56,709 nucleotides of DNA. Origin: DASVEG01 sp035540495 (GTDB lineage: Bacteria > Actinomycetota > Acidimicrobiia > Acidimicrobiales > CADCTF01). This document shows, piece after piece, positions 33,446 to 41,950 of the stretch. The position numbers and the translations under genes were made by a program. The stretch lies in NCBI GenBank assembly GCA_035540495.1, contig DATLGL010000022.1, positions 1 through 56,709 of the forward strand, written 5' to 3'. The notes under the pieces were generated by a model. It worked only from the letters and a program-made list of their open reading frames with translations, had not been told where the DNA came from and did no database searches. The stretch's first letter is position 1, and the number at the start of each line of letters is the position of its first letter.

Positions 33446-35950
33446 CTATCGGCCCGGCTTCGCCGCGACCTGGGCGGCGATCTCGGCACGAGAGCGCACG
33501 CCGAGCTTCGTCAGGATCCGCGACACGTGGACCTTCACCGTCCCGGCCGAGATGAACATGCTCGACGCGATCTCCGGGTTCGTCCGCCCGGACGCGATGT
33601 GCTCCGCGACTTCACGCTCCGTCGGCGTCAGGCTCTCCCAGCCGAACGCCGGCCGCCGGCGAGAACCGCGCCCCCGCACGAGCAGCCGGACCATGTCGGT
33701 CGGCGGCACCGCCTTGTCGAGGTCGACATCGGACGCGTGTGCCATCCCGAGATCGCGCCGCCCTGCGGCGGCAGTCGCCGCCAGCCGCTCCGCCTCGTCG
33801 GCGCGATCGGCGCCCGTCGCGAGGTGAGCGAGCTGGTCGAACGCGTCGAACACGACGGGCATGGCGTCGCCCGCGATGGCGGCCTGGGCCACTCGAAGGA
33901 GCCGGTTCCGAGCGTCGATCGGCGCCTTGGGCGCCTCCACCGCCGCCCTGACGAGGTCGAGCTCCAGGTGACGGCGCGGCCCCATCGGGATCTCGTCCGC
34001 GTCCGCGGCTGCGACTTCACGAACCGCACCGGCGAGATCCCCCCGGTGGAGGCTGCAGTGCGCGAGCTGTACGCGGTGGTAAGGGCGTAGCCCCTTCCAG
34101 CGCCCGGCGATGGCTCCTCGAAGGACGTCCTCCGCCTCGTCGACCTGACCATGGCGCAGCAGGGCCGCAGCCAGGTAGCTCTCGCACCACGAGACGACGG
34201 AGGCCGCGTCACGGGGCGATGACAGCTCGTATGCATGACGCGCCGCGGTCACCGCGTCAGCCGTCCGCCCGGCATACGAGAGCGCGAGGCTGCGCGCGGC
34301 CGTGCACACCGCGAGGAGGCCCGGGGTGAAGGCGCGCTCCACCGCCTCGTCGAAGTAGTCGAGCGCTTCGGCGATGCGTCCCCTCCACGTCGCAACGGTG
34401 CCTGCCATCTCGAGGACGACGGCCTGGCGCGATACCGGCGCCTCCCGGAGGCAGCGGTCGTGCTCGCGTGCCGCCAGGTCGGCCGCTTCACCGAGACGAA
34501 GGTCTTCACCCAGGCGCCGGATCAGCAGCGCGACGCCCCAGTAGTACGTGTACCGCCCGATCACGTCCGCTCCGAGCGCGAGCCCTTCCTCCAGCCGGTC
34601 GAATCCGGCCGGCCCGCCGAGGCCACCGAGCCGGATGAGCGCGTCGCCGAGGACCGACGGCGCGCCCAGATCGCGCGCCGCACGCTCACCCTCCTCCACG
34701 TACCTCATGGCGTCATCGCGTGCGCCCGTCTCGGCAACAGCCGCGCCGAGCACGATCAGCATCCGGGCACGCACCAACGGGGGGAGATCGTTCTCGAGCA
34801 GCGCCCGGGCCCACCGCCGCGTGCGGTGGATCTCGCCACGCGCCCAGAAGTGGCTCCTGCCGGCGCGACGGCACAACTCGCTCGCCGCGTCCCACTGCCG
34901 CGTCCGCACCAGCCAGTCGAACGCCGCCTCGAGGTCGCGGTCGTGATGTTCGAGCCGCTCGAACGACGGGAGATCACCGACCTCCTCAGCCGCCACGACG
35001 AGGGCCAGCACGAAGAGGTGATGGCGGCGGCGCGTCTCGGTCGAAGGCGCCGCTCGGTTCAGGACGACCTGTCTGACCGGTGGGAGCAACCTGTAGCCGT
35101 CGCCGTCACGCAACAGCAGCGAACGCTCCACCAGCGCCGCCACCGCATCGACGGAGGCCCCGGTGATCTCCTCGGCCGCGGCAACCGTGAACGCGCCCGG
35201 GAACACGGTCAACGCGGCGAGGACTTCACGAGCTGCGTCGGGAAGCGCGTCGACGCTCCACCCGAGGGAGTCCTCGAGGTCCGCGCCATGCGCCGAGTGC
35301 GGACGCAGCGGGCGCAACGACATCTCCAGTCGGTCCGCGAGATCGACCAGCGGCACCGCGGCGGCGCGTGCGGCCGCCAGCTCAATGCCGAGCGGCAGGC
35401 CTCCCACCGCCGCGCAGATGCGCTGGATTGTCTCGACGTCTGCTCCGAGTTCCGCAGTAGGCGACGCGGCACGAGCGCGGTCGAGGAACAGCGCGACGGC
35501 CGGAGCGTCCGGAGCGTCGACCGCCAGCGGAGCGAGGCGCACGACGATCTCGCCTGGGAGGTTCAGTGGCTCCCTGCTCGTGCAGAGGATCGCAACCCGA
35601 CCGCGGAGCCTCGTCACCAGCGGCACCACACCGGCCAGGACGTGCTCGCAGTTGTCGAGCACGAGGACGGAGGCGTGCGCCGCTGCCTCGACGACCGCGG
35701 TCTCGAGCGGCACGCCGGCTTCTTCACGAACGCCGAGCGCGTGTGCGACGACCTCCAGCACCCCGACGGGCGAGGGAACCGGAGCGAGATCGACGAACTG
35801 CTGATGTTCGCCATCACGGGCGACACGGCGCAGCACCTGCCGCGCCACGGCGGTCTTGCCGACACCCCCCGGCCCGACAACAGAGACGACGTCGTCTCGC
35901 GTCAGGCGCGACACGACAAGGTCCAAGACGTCGTCCCGCCCCACCAGCAC
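33446..35950 (-). CDS. Large LuxR-type ATPase regulator (LAL-like)
   Basis: 834 residues. N-terminal STAND/AAA-type ATPase with Walker A VVGPGGVGKTAVARQV (~23-38), Walker B SVLVLDNCEHV (~93-103) and LCTSREPLNLPGE. A winged-helix and TPR-like helical region follows (~270-760). A C-terminal LuxR/GerE helix-turn-helix (~772-830: LTPTEREVAEHIASGRTNPEIA, GTVKVHVSRILTKLGV) completes it. Such proteins couple ligand or protein binding to transcription activation. GTG 35950 is the only good start; the frame upstream has no start codon nearby. Divergent from the cupin gene, a likely target. Confidence 0.88.
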   Translation of the reverse strand: MLVGRDDVLDLVVSRLTRDDVVSVVGPGGVGKTAVARQVLRRVARDGEHQQFVDLAPVPSPVGVLEVVAHALGVREEAGVPLETAVVEAAAHASVLVLDNCEHVLAGVVPLVTRLRGRVAILCTSREPLNLPGEIVVRLAPLAVDAPDAPAVALFLDRARAASPTAELGADVETIQRICAAVGGLPLGIELAAARAAAVPLVDLADRLEMSLRPLRPHSAHGADLEDSLGWSVDALPDAAREVLAALTVFPGAFTVAAAEEITGASVDAVAALVERSLLLRDGDGYRLLPPVRQVVLNRAAPSTETRRRHHLFVLALVVAAEEVGDLPSFERLEHHDRDLEAAFDWLVRTRQWDAASELCRRAGRSHFWARGEIHRTRRWARALLENDLPPLVRARMLIVLGAAVAETGARDDAMRYVEEGERAARDLGAPSVLGDALIRLGGLGGPAGFDRLEEGLALGADVIGRYTYYWGVALLIRRLGEDLRLGEAADLAAREHDRCLREAPVSRQAVVLEMAGTVATWRGRIAEALDYFDEAVERAFTPGLLAVCTAARSLALSYAGRTADAVTAARHAYELSSPRDAASVVSWCESYLAAALLRHGQVDEAEDVLRGAIAGRWKGLRPYHRVQLAHCSLHRGDLAGAVREVAAADADEIPMGPRRHLELDLVRAAVEAPKAPIDARNRLLRVAQAAIAGDAMPVVFDAFDQLAHLATGADRADEAERLAATAAAGRRDLGMAHASDVDLDKAVPPTDMVRLLVRGRGSRRRPAFGWESLTPTEREVAEHIASGRTNPEIASSMFISAGTVKVHVSRILTKLGVRSRAEIAAQVAAKPGR

Positions 35951-36019
35951 CTCGCCAGGATCGCAGATGTACGCCGATCGGGAGACGTTCCACCGAGGCG
36001 GATGCGCGCACGATTCGGC

Positions 36020-36466
36020 ATGCGTACCGACACGTCAGACCGTGAGGTCGAACACCTCCTCGGCGGAGGTGCCTTTCCCGTCGAACTGCTGGCGGATGGC
36101 TCAGAGACCGACGGCCAGTTCTGCATCATGCGGTGGACCGTCGATGCAGGCCAAGGGCCGCACATCCACACGCATCAGTACGAGGACGAGTCGATCTTCG
36201 TTCTGTCGGGAGCGCTGCGCGTGGAGATCGGACCAGCCGAACGGGAGGTGCAGGCTCGGGGCTTCGTGGTGATGCCACGGGGGACGCCGCATCGGTTCGT
36301 CACCATCGAGCGGACCGAGATGCTCACGATCTTCAGTCCGGCCGGGTTCGAGCAGTTCCTACGCGAGCGCGACCAGCACTTCCGCGCCCACGGACACGTC
36401 GACGAGCAGACCCTGGACCACCTGCGCACGGCGCACCGCGAGCGCATGGCCACGAAGCTGCGCTGA
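36020..36466 (+). CDS. Cupin-domain protein
   Basis: 148 residues, single cupin barrel. Motif 1 GPHIHTHQYEDESIFVLSG supplies His/His/Glu metal ligands; motif 2 is GFVVMPRGTPHRF with the last His. A helical tail (~105-148) follows. Substrate unknown; it could be an enzyme or a small-molecule binder. ATG 36020 or 36002 could be the start. It converges on the lipoprotein gene with 1 nt between stops. Confidence 0.82.
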   Translation: MRTDTSDREVEHLLGGGAFPVELLADGSETDGQFCIMRWTVDAGQGPHIHTHQYEDESIFVLSGALRVEIGPAEREVQARGFVVMPRGTPHRFVTIERTEMLTIFSPAGFEQFLRERDQHFRAHGHVDEQTLDHLRTAHRERMATKLR

Positions 36467-36467
36467 C

Positions 36468-37061
36468 CTACTCGTCACCGCCGGCGCCGTCGGTCGCAGT
36501 GTCATCCGTCGTGTTGCCGGTGGTCGCGTCGGGCGCGGTGTCGGTCGGCGCGATGCCATCCGTGTCGCCGTCGTCGTCAGTGTCGATCTCGCACACCTTC
36601 TCGACGTACGCGTTCACCCGGACGCCGGCGTTCTCGAACTCCTGCTCGTTCATGCCCTCGAAGCGCTTCTGATCTTCCTCTGACAGCTGCGAGAGATCCT
36701 TGCCGTCGGCCACCGCCTCGAGGAGCGGGCGCACGCCTTCGACCACGACACGCACATCGCCCTTGATCTCCTTCGGCGCGTCGTCGAGCAGATCGTCGAG
36801 GGCTGCGAGTGACTTCTTCGCCTGCGCCTTCTGCTCGTCTTCCGGCGAGTTCGCGTCGATGTCGAGCGACTCGTCCTCGTTGAGGACCTTCACCTTGGCG
36901 CAGAAGTCGCCGCTTCCTTTGCCGCTGAAGTCGGTGTCGCCACCGCCGGCTGGCTCTTCGCTGGTGCCCGACGCCGAGCCGCCGTCGTCGTCACCTCCGC
37001 CGCACGCGGCAAAGGCGAACATCGTGACGAGAAGGACGAAAAGGCTCAGGAAGCGCCGCAT
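36468..37061 (-). CDS. Acidic lipoprotein
   Basis: 197 residues. Signal and lipobox FAFAAC (Cys20), then a Gly/Asp/Ser-rich linker, a helical domain (~50-155: FCAKVKVLNEDESLDID, KKSLAALDDLLDDAPKEIKGDV) with two Cys (FCAKV, KVCEI), and a disordered Asp/Thr-rich tail. Helical lipoproteins of this type are frequent in actinobacteria. Function unknown. Confidence 0.72.
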   Translation of the reverse strand: MRRFLSLFVLLVTMFAFAACGGGDDDGGSASGTSEEPAGGGDTDFSGKGSGDFCAKVKVLNEDESLDIDANSPEDEQKAQAKKSLAALDDLLDDAPKEIKGDVRVVVEGVRPLLEAVADGKDLSQLSEEDQKRFEGMNEQEFENAGVRVNAYVEKVCEIDTDDDGDTDGIAPTDTAPDATTGNTTDDTATDGAGGDE

Positions 37062-37093
37062 CGGGCGAACGTAGTCGGTCTACGTTTGCACCC

Positions 37094-38041
37094 GTGACGG
37101 CCGCGACCTCCCCCGAGAACGGCCGTCCGGCGTCGGTGCCTGTGGTGCGGGGGGAGCGCGCGAGCAAGCGATGGGGGTCGATCGAGGCGCTACGCGACGC
37201 CTCCTTCGAGGTCGGCCGCGGCATCACCGGCCTCCTCGGCGCGAATGGCGCGGGCAAGACGACGCTGCTCGGCTTGATCCTCGGGATGCACCGGCCCGAC
37301 ACCGGGTCGATCGAGGTGCTGGGCCGCGACCCGTGGACGTTCGGCGCCCAGGTACGGGCGGTGATCGGGTACTCGCCGGAGCACGACTGCCTGCCGCCCG
37401 ACGTGTCGGCCCACGACATCGTCCGCCACGTCGCGGAGCTCCACGGGATCCCGGCCCGCGAGGCGCAGACCCGGGCCAGCGACGCGTTGTACGAGGTCGG
37501 GCTGGGCGAGGAGCGCAACCGCCATACCGGCACCATGTCGACGGGACAGCGCCAGCGGGTGAAGCTCGCCGCTGCCATCGTTCACGACCCTGCGCTCGTG
37601 CTGCTCGACGAACCGACGAACGGCCTCGACCCGGTCCAGCGGGAGCACATGCTTCACCTGATCCGCCACATCGGGCACGACCTCGGGCTCGACATCGTCC
37701 TCAGCTCACACCTCCTCGACGAGGTGGAACGTGTCAGCGACGGCGTGGTCATCCTCGACGGCGGCCAGGTCGCACGGCACGGACGGCTCGACGACCTCCG
37801 GGCAACCGCCGAGCACGAGCTGGTGGTCGAGATCGACGGCGATGCCGCGACGCTCGTCGTCGCGCTGCAAGAGCGCGGGCTCGCGGCGGTGGCGAACGGT
37901 CACGTGGTGACGGTCGCGCTCGAGGGTGACGTCGTGCACGACGTCGTGCGTGATGCGATCGCGGAGCTCGACCTGCCGCTGCGCCGGATGGAACAGCGGC
38001 GGGCGACGCTCGAGGAGGTGTTCCTTGCCTCCAGCCACTGA
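37094..38041 (+). CDS. ABC transporter ATP-binding protein 1
   Basis: 315 residues. Walker A GANGAGKTT (~53-61), Q-loop region IGYSPEHDCL, signature STGQRQRVKLAAA, Walker B LVLLDEPTNGLDP and switch His in LSSHLLDEVE. The C-terminal ~80 residues form the extension typical of ABC-2 (CcmA/NatA-like) exporters. GTG start. Its stop overlaps the permease start by 17 bp. Confidence 0.92.
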   Translation: MTAATSPENGRPASVPVVRGERASKRWGSIEALRDASFEVGRGITGLLGANGAGKTTLLGLILGMHRPDTGSIEVLGRDPWTFGAQVRAVIGYSPEHDCLPPDVSAHDIVRHVAELHGIPAREAQTRASDALYEVGLGEERNRHTGTMSTGQRQRVKLAAAIVHDPALVLLDEPTNGLDPVQREHMLHLIRHIGHDLGLDIVLSSHLLDEVERVSDGVVILDGGQVARHGRLDDLRATAEHELVVEIDGDAATLVVALQERGLAAVANGHVVTVALEGDVVHDVVRDAIAELDLPLRRMEQRRATLEEVFLASSH

Positions 38042-38924
38042 CGCAACGGATGGCGACGCGCGCATCCTCGACGCCGGCTACCGGCGTTACGCGGGCGACC
38101 GAGGCGGCGTCGCGCACGCGGTGCGCAGCGTGATCGCGACGACGCTGCGGCGCATCCTCGGACTCCGCCGCCCGGCCCGCTCCAAGATCCTGCCGGTGAT
38201 GTCGATCGTGTTCGCCTACCTGCCGGCCACGGTGTTCGTCGGCGTCGTCGCGCTGTTCAACCGGTTCGGTGACGACGCCGATGCGCGTGCGCTGATCCCG
38301 GAGTACAGCGACTACTACGGCTTCATCATCTCGGCGATCGTGCTGTTCGTGACCTTCGTCGCGCCGGAGGCGGTATGCCCCGATCGCCGGTCGCGCGTGC
38401 TGAGCCTCTACCTCGCGTCGCCACTCACCCGGATGACGTACCTGCTCGCGAAGGCCGCCTCCGTCGCCGCCGTCATCGGCTTGGTCACGCTGGGGCCACC
38501 GTTGCTGCTGCTGCTCGGCCTGGCCCTGCAGGGCGAGGGTCCAGACGGCTTCCTCGGGTTCGTCACGGTCCTGTTGCGGATCTTCGCGTCGGGATCGATG
38601 CTCGCCCTGCTGTTCACGTCGGTGTCGCTGGGCATCGCCAGCCTCACCGACCGGCGCGCGATCGCTGCTGCCGCCACCCTGCTGGTGCTCGTCGGCAGTC
38701 ACATCGTCGCCGGAACCCTCGAGTTCGGGCTCAACGCGCCCGACGAGTCGTTGCTCGTCAGCCTGCTCATCGCGCCGTTCATACTGGTGTCCCACATCTA
38801 CGGCGAGACCGGTGACTTCACGGGGCTGTCGACCACGGCCACCGTGACGGCCGTGCTCGGGTGGGCCGCGCTCGGCACCGGCGTGGCCGTCCTCCGCTAC
38901 CGCTCGCTGCAGGTCACCAGGTGA
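38025..38924 (+). CDS. ABC-2 type permease 1
   Basis: 299 residues with about six membrane helices. I chose TTG 38025 because GAGGAGG lies six bases ahead; no ATG or GTG fits. Partner of ATPase 1. The segment SRVLSLYLASPLTRMTYLLAK after helix 2 is the usual ABC-2 coupling motif. Substrate unknown. Confidence 0.82.
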   Translation: MPPATDATDGDARILDAGYRRYAGDRGGVAHAVRSVIATTLRRILGLRRPARSKILPVMSIVFAYLPATVFVGVVALFNRFGDDADARALIPEYSDYYGFIISAIVLFVTFVAPEAVCPDRRSRVLSLYLASPLTRMTYLLAKAASVAAVIGLVTLGPPLLLLLGLALQGEGPDGFLGFVTVLLRIFASGSMLALLFTSVSLGIASLTDRRAIAAAATLLVLVGSHIVAGTLEFGLNAPDESLLVSLLIAPFILVSHIYGETGDFTGLSTTATVTAVLGWAALGTGVAVLRYRSLQVTR

Positions 38925-39841
38925 GCCCGACCATCGAGGTCGACGATGTCTCGAAGTGGTTCGGGCCGGTCGTCGCGCTGTCGGAGGTGTCCTGCTCGGT
39001 CGAGCCCGGCATAACCGCGCTGCTCGGGCCGAACGGCGCGGGCAAGTCAACCCTCCTGCGCATCCTCTGCGGGCTCACCCCTCCGTCGCGCGGTGAGGTT
39101 CGCATCCTCGGCAAGCGACCGCGTCACGACCTCGATCTGAACGGCCGCATCGGGCTCGTCCCCCAGCAGGAGGCGGTCTTCGATCCGCTGAGCGCGCTCC
39201 GGTTCGTCGCGCTCGCAGCCGAACTGCACGGCGTGCGCGAGCCCGAGGCCGCGGCGGCTCGGGCGCTCGCGCTCGTCGATCTCGATCCGTCGGTCGAGCG
39301 CGGGGTCGGCACCTATTCGAAGGGCATGCGACAGCGGGTGAAGGTGGCGCAGGCGCTCGTCCACGATCCCGAGGTGATCTTCCTCGACGAGCCGCTCGAA
39401 GGGCTCGACCCGCGCCAGCGGATCCGGATGATCGAGCTGTTCCAACGACTCGGTGCGGAAGGACGGACGTTGGTCGTGTCGAGCCACGTGCTCGACGAGG
39501 TCGAGCGGTTCGGCTCGCGAGTGCTGGTGATCGCGCAGGGCCGTCTGGCGGCCGAGGGCGATTTCCGCGCCATCCGCGAGTTGATGGACGACCGCCCTCA
39601 CCGCCTGCGTGTCGGATCCGACGCGCCCGCTCGGCTCGCAGCCGCTCTGCTCGAGGAGGGCGTCGTCGTCGGCGCCTCGATCGAGAGCCCGTCGTCGGTG
39701 CTCGTCGACACGATGCGTGTCAACGACTTGCGGCGCGCGCTTGCACCGGTCGCCCGCCGCGCCGACGCCCGGTTGCTCAGCGTCGCGCCGGTCGACGAAG
39801 ACCTCGAGGCCGTGTTCCGCTACCTCGTGAGCCGCCGGTGA
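38921..39841 (+). CDS. ABC transporter ATP-binding protein 2
   Basis: 306 residues. Walker A GPNGAGKST, Q-loop LVPQQEAVFD, signature YSKGMRQRVKVAQAL, Walker B VIFLDEPLEGLDP and switch VSSHVLDEVE. GTG 38921 overlaps the permease stop by four bases. The signature and Walker B (PLEGLDP) differ from ATPase 1, so the two ATPases probably form a heterodimer or serve two permeases. Confidence 0.92.
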   Translation: MSPTIEVDDVSKWFGPVVALSEVSCSVEPGITALLGPNGAGKSTLLRILCGLTPPSRGEVRILGKRPRHDLDLNGRIGLVPQQEAVFDPLSALRFVALAAELHGVREPEAAAARALALVDLDPSVERGVGTYSKGMRQRVKVAQALVHDPEVIFLDEPLEGLDPRQRIRMIELFQRLGAEGRTLVVSSHVLDEVERFGSRVLVIAQGRLAAEGDFRAIRELMDDRPHRLRVGSDAPARLAAALLEEGVVVGASIESPSSVLVDTMRVNDLRRALAPVARRADARLLSVAPVDEDLEAVFRYLVSRR

Positions 39842-40542
39842 GCTCGCTCTACCGGCTGATGCTCGCGACGCAGCTGACGCGCGGGCGCATGGCAGCCCTC
39901 GCCGCGGTGGGTCTCATCGGCGTCCTGATCGGGTTCGCCATCGGGAACTCGGATCCCATCGATCCCGACCAGGCCGCGTTCAGCTTCGTCGACGGCTACG
40001 GCCTCGGGTTGCTGGTGCCGGCGACCGCTCTGGTGTTCGCGGCGGCTGCGCTGGGCGATCCCGCTGAAGACGCGACGCTCGTCTACCTGTGGCTGCGTCC
40101 GGTGGCGCGGTGGCGGATCGTGGTCGCCTCGTTCGCGGCGAGCGTCAGCGTCGCGATCCCGTTCGCGGTGGTGCCGACGGTGGTCGCGGCGGGCCTCACC
40201 CGCACCGGACGTGACCTCCCGGTCGCAGCGTTGTGCGCGAGCGCCGTAGCCGTCACCGCGTACTCGGCGATGTTCCTCGGGCTCGGGCTCCTCGTGCGGC
40301 GCGCACTCGTCTGGGGCCTGGCGTACGTCCTGATCTGGGAGGGCTTCGTCGCCCGCAGCGGCACGGCCGCGGCGCGGATGTCGATCCTCGTCTACGCCCG
40401 TTCGCTCATGGCCGACCTCGCCGACCGCGAACCGCCGCGACTCGCGGCCTCCGTGCCGGTTGCGATCGGCGTCCCGCTCGCCGTGGGCGTCGTGGCGCTG
40501 GCGCTGACGACGTGGGCTATGCGCCGGATCGACGTGAAGTGA
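39838..40542 (+). CDS. ABC-2 type permease 2
   Basis: 234 residues, about six membrane helices, the shorter partner permease. It starts at GTG 39838, overlapping ATPase 2 by four bases. It contains DATLVYLWLRPVARWRIVVAS, the same coupling-motif position as permease 1. Four genes with overlapping frames suggest one complex. Its end overlaps convergent gatB by 26 bp. Confidence 0.82.
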   Translation: MSSLYRLMLATQLTRGRMAALAAVGLIGVLIGFAIGNSDPIDPDQAAFSFVDGYGLGLLVPATALVFAAAALGDPAEDATLVYLWLRPVARWRIVVASFAASVSVAIPFAVVPTVVAAGLTRTGRDLPVAALCASAVAVTAYSAMFLGLGLLVRRALVWGLAYVLIWEGFVARSGTAAARMSILVYARSLMADLADREPPRLAASVPVAIGVPLAVGVVALALTTWAMRRIDVK

Positions 40543-41950
40543 GGATCTGGTTGACGAGCTTGCCGTCGGCTTTGCCGCCGGTCTTCTTCATCACCTGACC
40601 GACGAACATGCCGGTGACCTTCTGGTCGCCGCCGACGTACTTCTCCCACGCCTCCGGGTTCGCCGCGATCACCTCGTCGACGACCGCCTCGAGTGCTGAG
40701 GCGTCCATCGCCTCGAAGCCCTTCGCCTTCGCGATCTCCGCGGGATCCTCGCCCTCTCCGGCGAGCATCGCCGCGAGCACCTGCTTCGTCTGCGTCGCCG
40801 TGAGCTTGCCGTCAGCCTCCATGTTCACCAGCGCGGCGAACGACTCGGGCGTGATGCGATGGACGTTGGCGATGTCGGCCGCGATCTCGTTCGCGGCGCG
40901 GTTGATCGCCTTCTTCGGATCGGCGCCGGCCGCGATGGCGTCGGCGACCAGCTGATCGAGGTCCTGCTCGACCAGGAGCGCCACGTCGGACGGCGCCACC
41001 CCGGCAGCCTCCGCGAGCTTGGCCCGGCGGTCGGCCGGCATCGGCGGGAGCGACTCCCCCACCGCCTTGATCCAGTCGTCACTCGGTGCCACGGGGACGA
41101 GGTCGGGCTCCGGGAAGTACCGGTAGTCGAACGCCTCTTCCTTCGACCGCATCGCGTGCGTTCGGCCGTCGTTCTCGTTCCAGTGACGCGTCTCCTGGAC
41201 GACCGACTCGCCGTCTTCGAGCAGGGCGATCTGCCGCGACGCCTCGTACTCGATGGCGCGCCCGAGCGACCGCACGGAGTTGAGGTTCTTGATCTCGCAG
41301 CGGGTGCCGAACGGGTCCCCGGTCTTCCGCACCGACACGTTCGCGTCGACCCGCAGCGACCCTTCCTCCATCTTCCCGTCGGAGGCTCCGGTCGCGACGA
41401 GGATCGCCCGCAACTCGTTCACGTACGCCTTGGCGTCGTCGGACGACCGCATGTCGGGCTTGCTCACGATCTCGACGAGGGGGACTCCGGCCCGGTTGTA
41501 GTCGACGAGGGAGTGATCGGCGCCGTGGATGCGCCCGCCGCCACCACCGATGTGCGTCGTCTTGCCGGTGTCTTCCTCCATGTGGGCCCGCTCGATGCCG
41601 ATGCGGGCGCCGTCGGGCAGCTCCAGCCAGCCCTCGACGTTGATCGGCTCGTCGTACTGGCTGGTCTGGTAGTCCTTCGGCATGTCCGGATAGAAGTAGT
41701 TCTTCCGGTGGAAGATGCTCGGCCGGATCTCGCAGTGGAGCGCCTCGCCGATGCGCATCGCGTACTCCACGGCCTGCCTGTTCAGCACGGGCAGCGAACC
41801 GGGCAGGCCGAGGCACACCGGGCACACGTTCGTGTTCGGCTCGTCGCCGAAGGCGTTGCGGCACGAGCAGAACAGCTTCGTCTCGGTGCGCAGCTCGCAG
41901 TGGACCTCGAGCCCGATCACCATCTCCCAGCCGTCGGGGAGCGTGCTCAC
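40517..41950 (-). CDS. gatB: Asp/Glu-tRNA amidotransferase subunit B
   Basis: 477 residues. With GatA and GatC it amidates misacylated Glu-tRNA(Gln) or Asp-tRNA(Asn). Seen: GLEVHCELRTETKLFC, zinc-type CSC and CPVCLGLPGSLPVLN, RKNYFYPDMPKDYQTSQ, GKTTHIGG, the central DYNRAGVPLVEIVS, EIKNLNSVRSL, and the YqeY tail domain (~405-477). Start GTG or ATG 41950 overlaps gatA by four bases. Confidence 0.97.
   Translation of the reverse strand: MSTLPDGWEMVIGLEVHCELRTETKLFCSCRNAFGDEPNTNVCPVCLGLPGSLPVLNRQAVEYAMRIGEALHCEIRPSIFHRKNYFYPDMPKDYQTSQYDEPINVEGWLELPDGARIGIERAHMEEDTGKTTHIGGGGGRIHGADHSLVDYNRAGVPLVEIVSKPDMRSSDDAKAYVNELRAILVATGASDGKMEEGSLRVDANVSVRKTGDPFGTRCEIKNLNSVRSLGRAIEYEASRQIALLEDGESVVQETRHWNENDGRTHAMRSKEEAFDYRYFPEPDLVPVAPSDDWIKAVGESLPPMPADRRAKLAEAAGVAPSDVALLVEQDLDQLVADAIAAGADPKKAINRAANEIAADIANVHRITPESFAALVNMEADGKLTATQTKQVLAAMLAGEGEDPAEIAKAKGFEAMDASALEAVVDEVIAANPEAWEKYVGGDQKVTGMFVGQVMKKTGGKADGKLVNQILTSRRSGA

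Noticed and set aside
34235..36019. Frame open upstream of the cupin
   Set aside because: Antisense to the LuxR-type regulator; only the last 148 residues show a cupin pattern.
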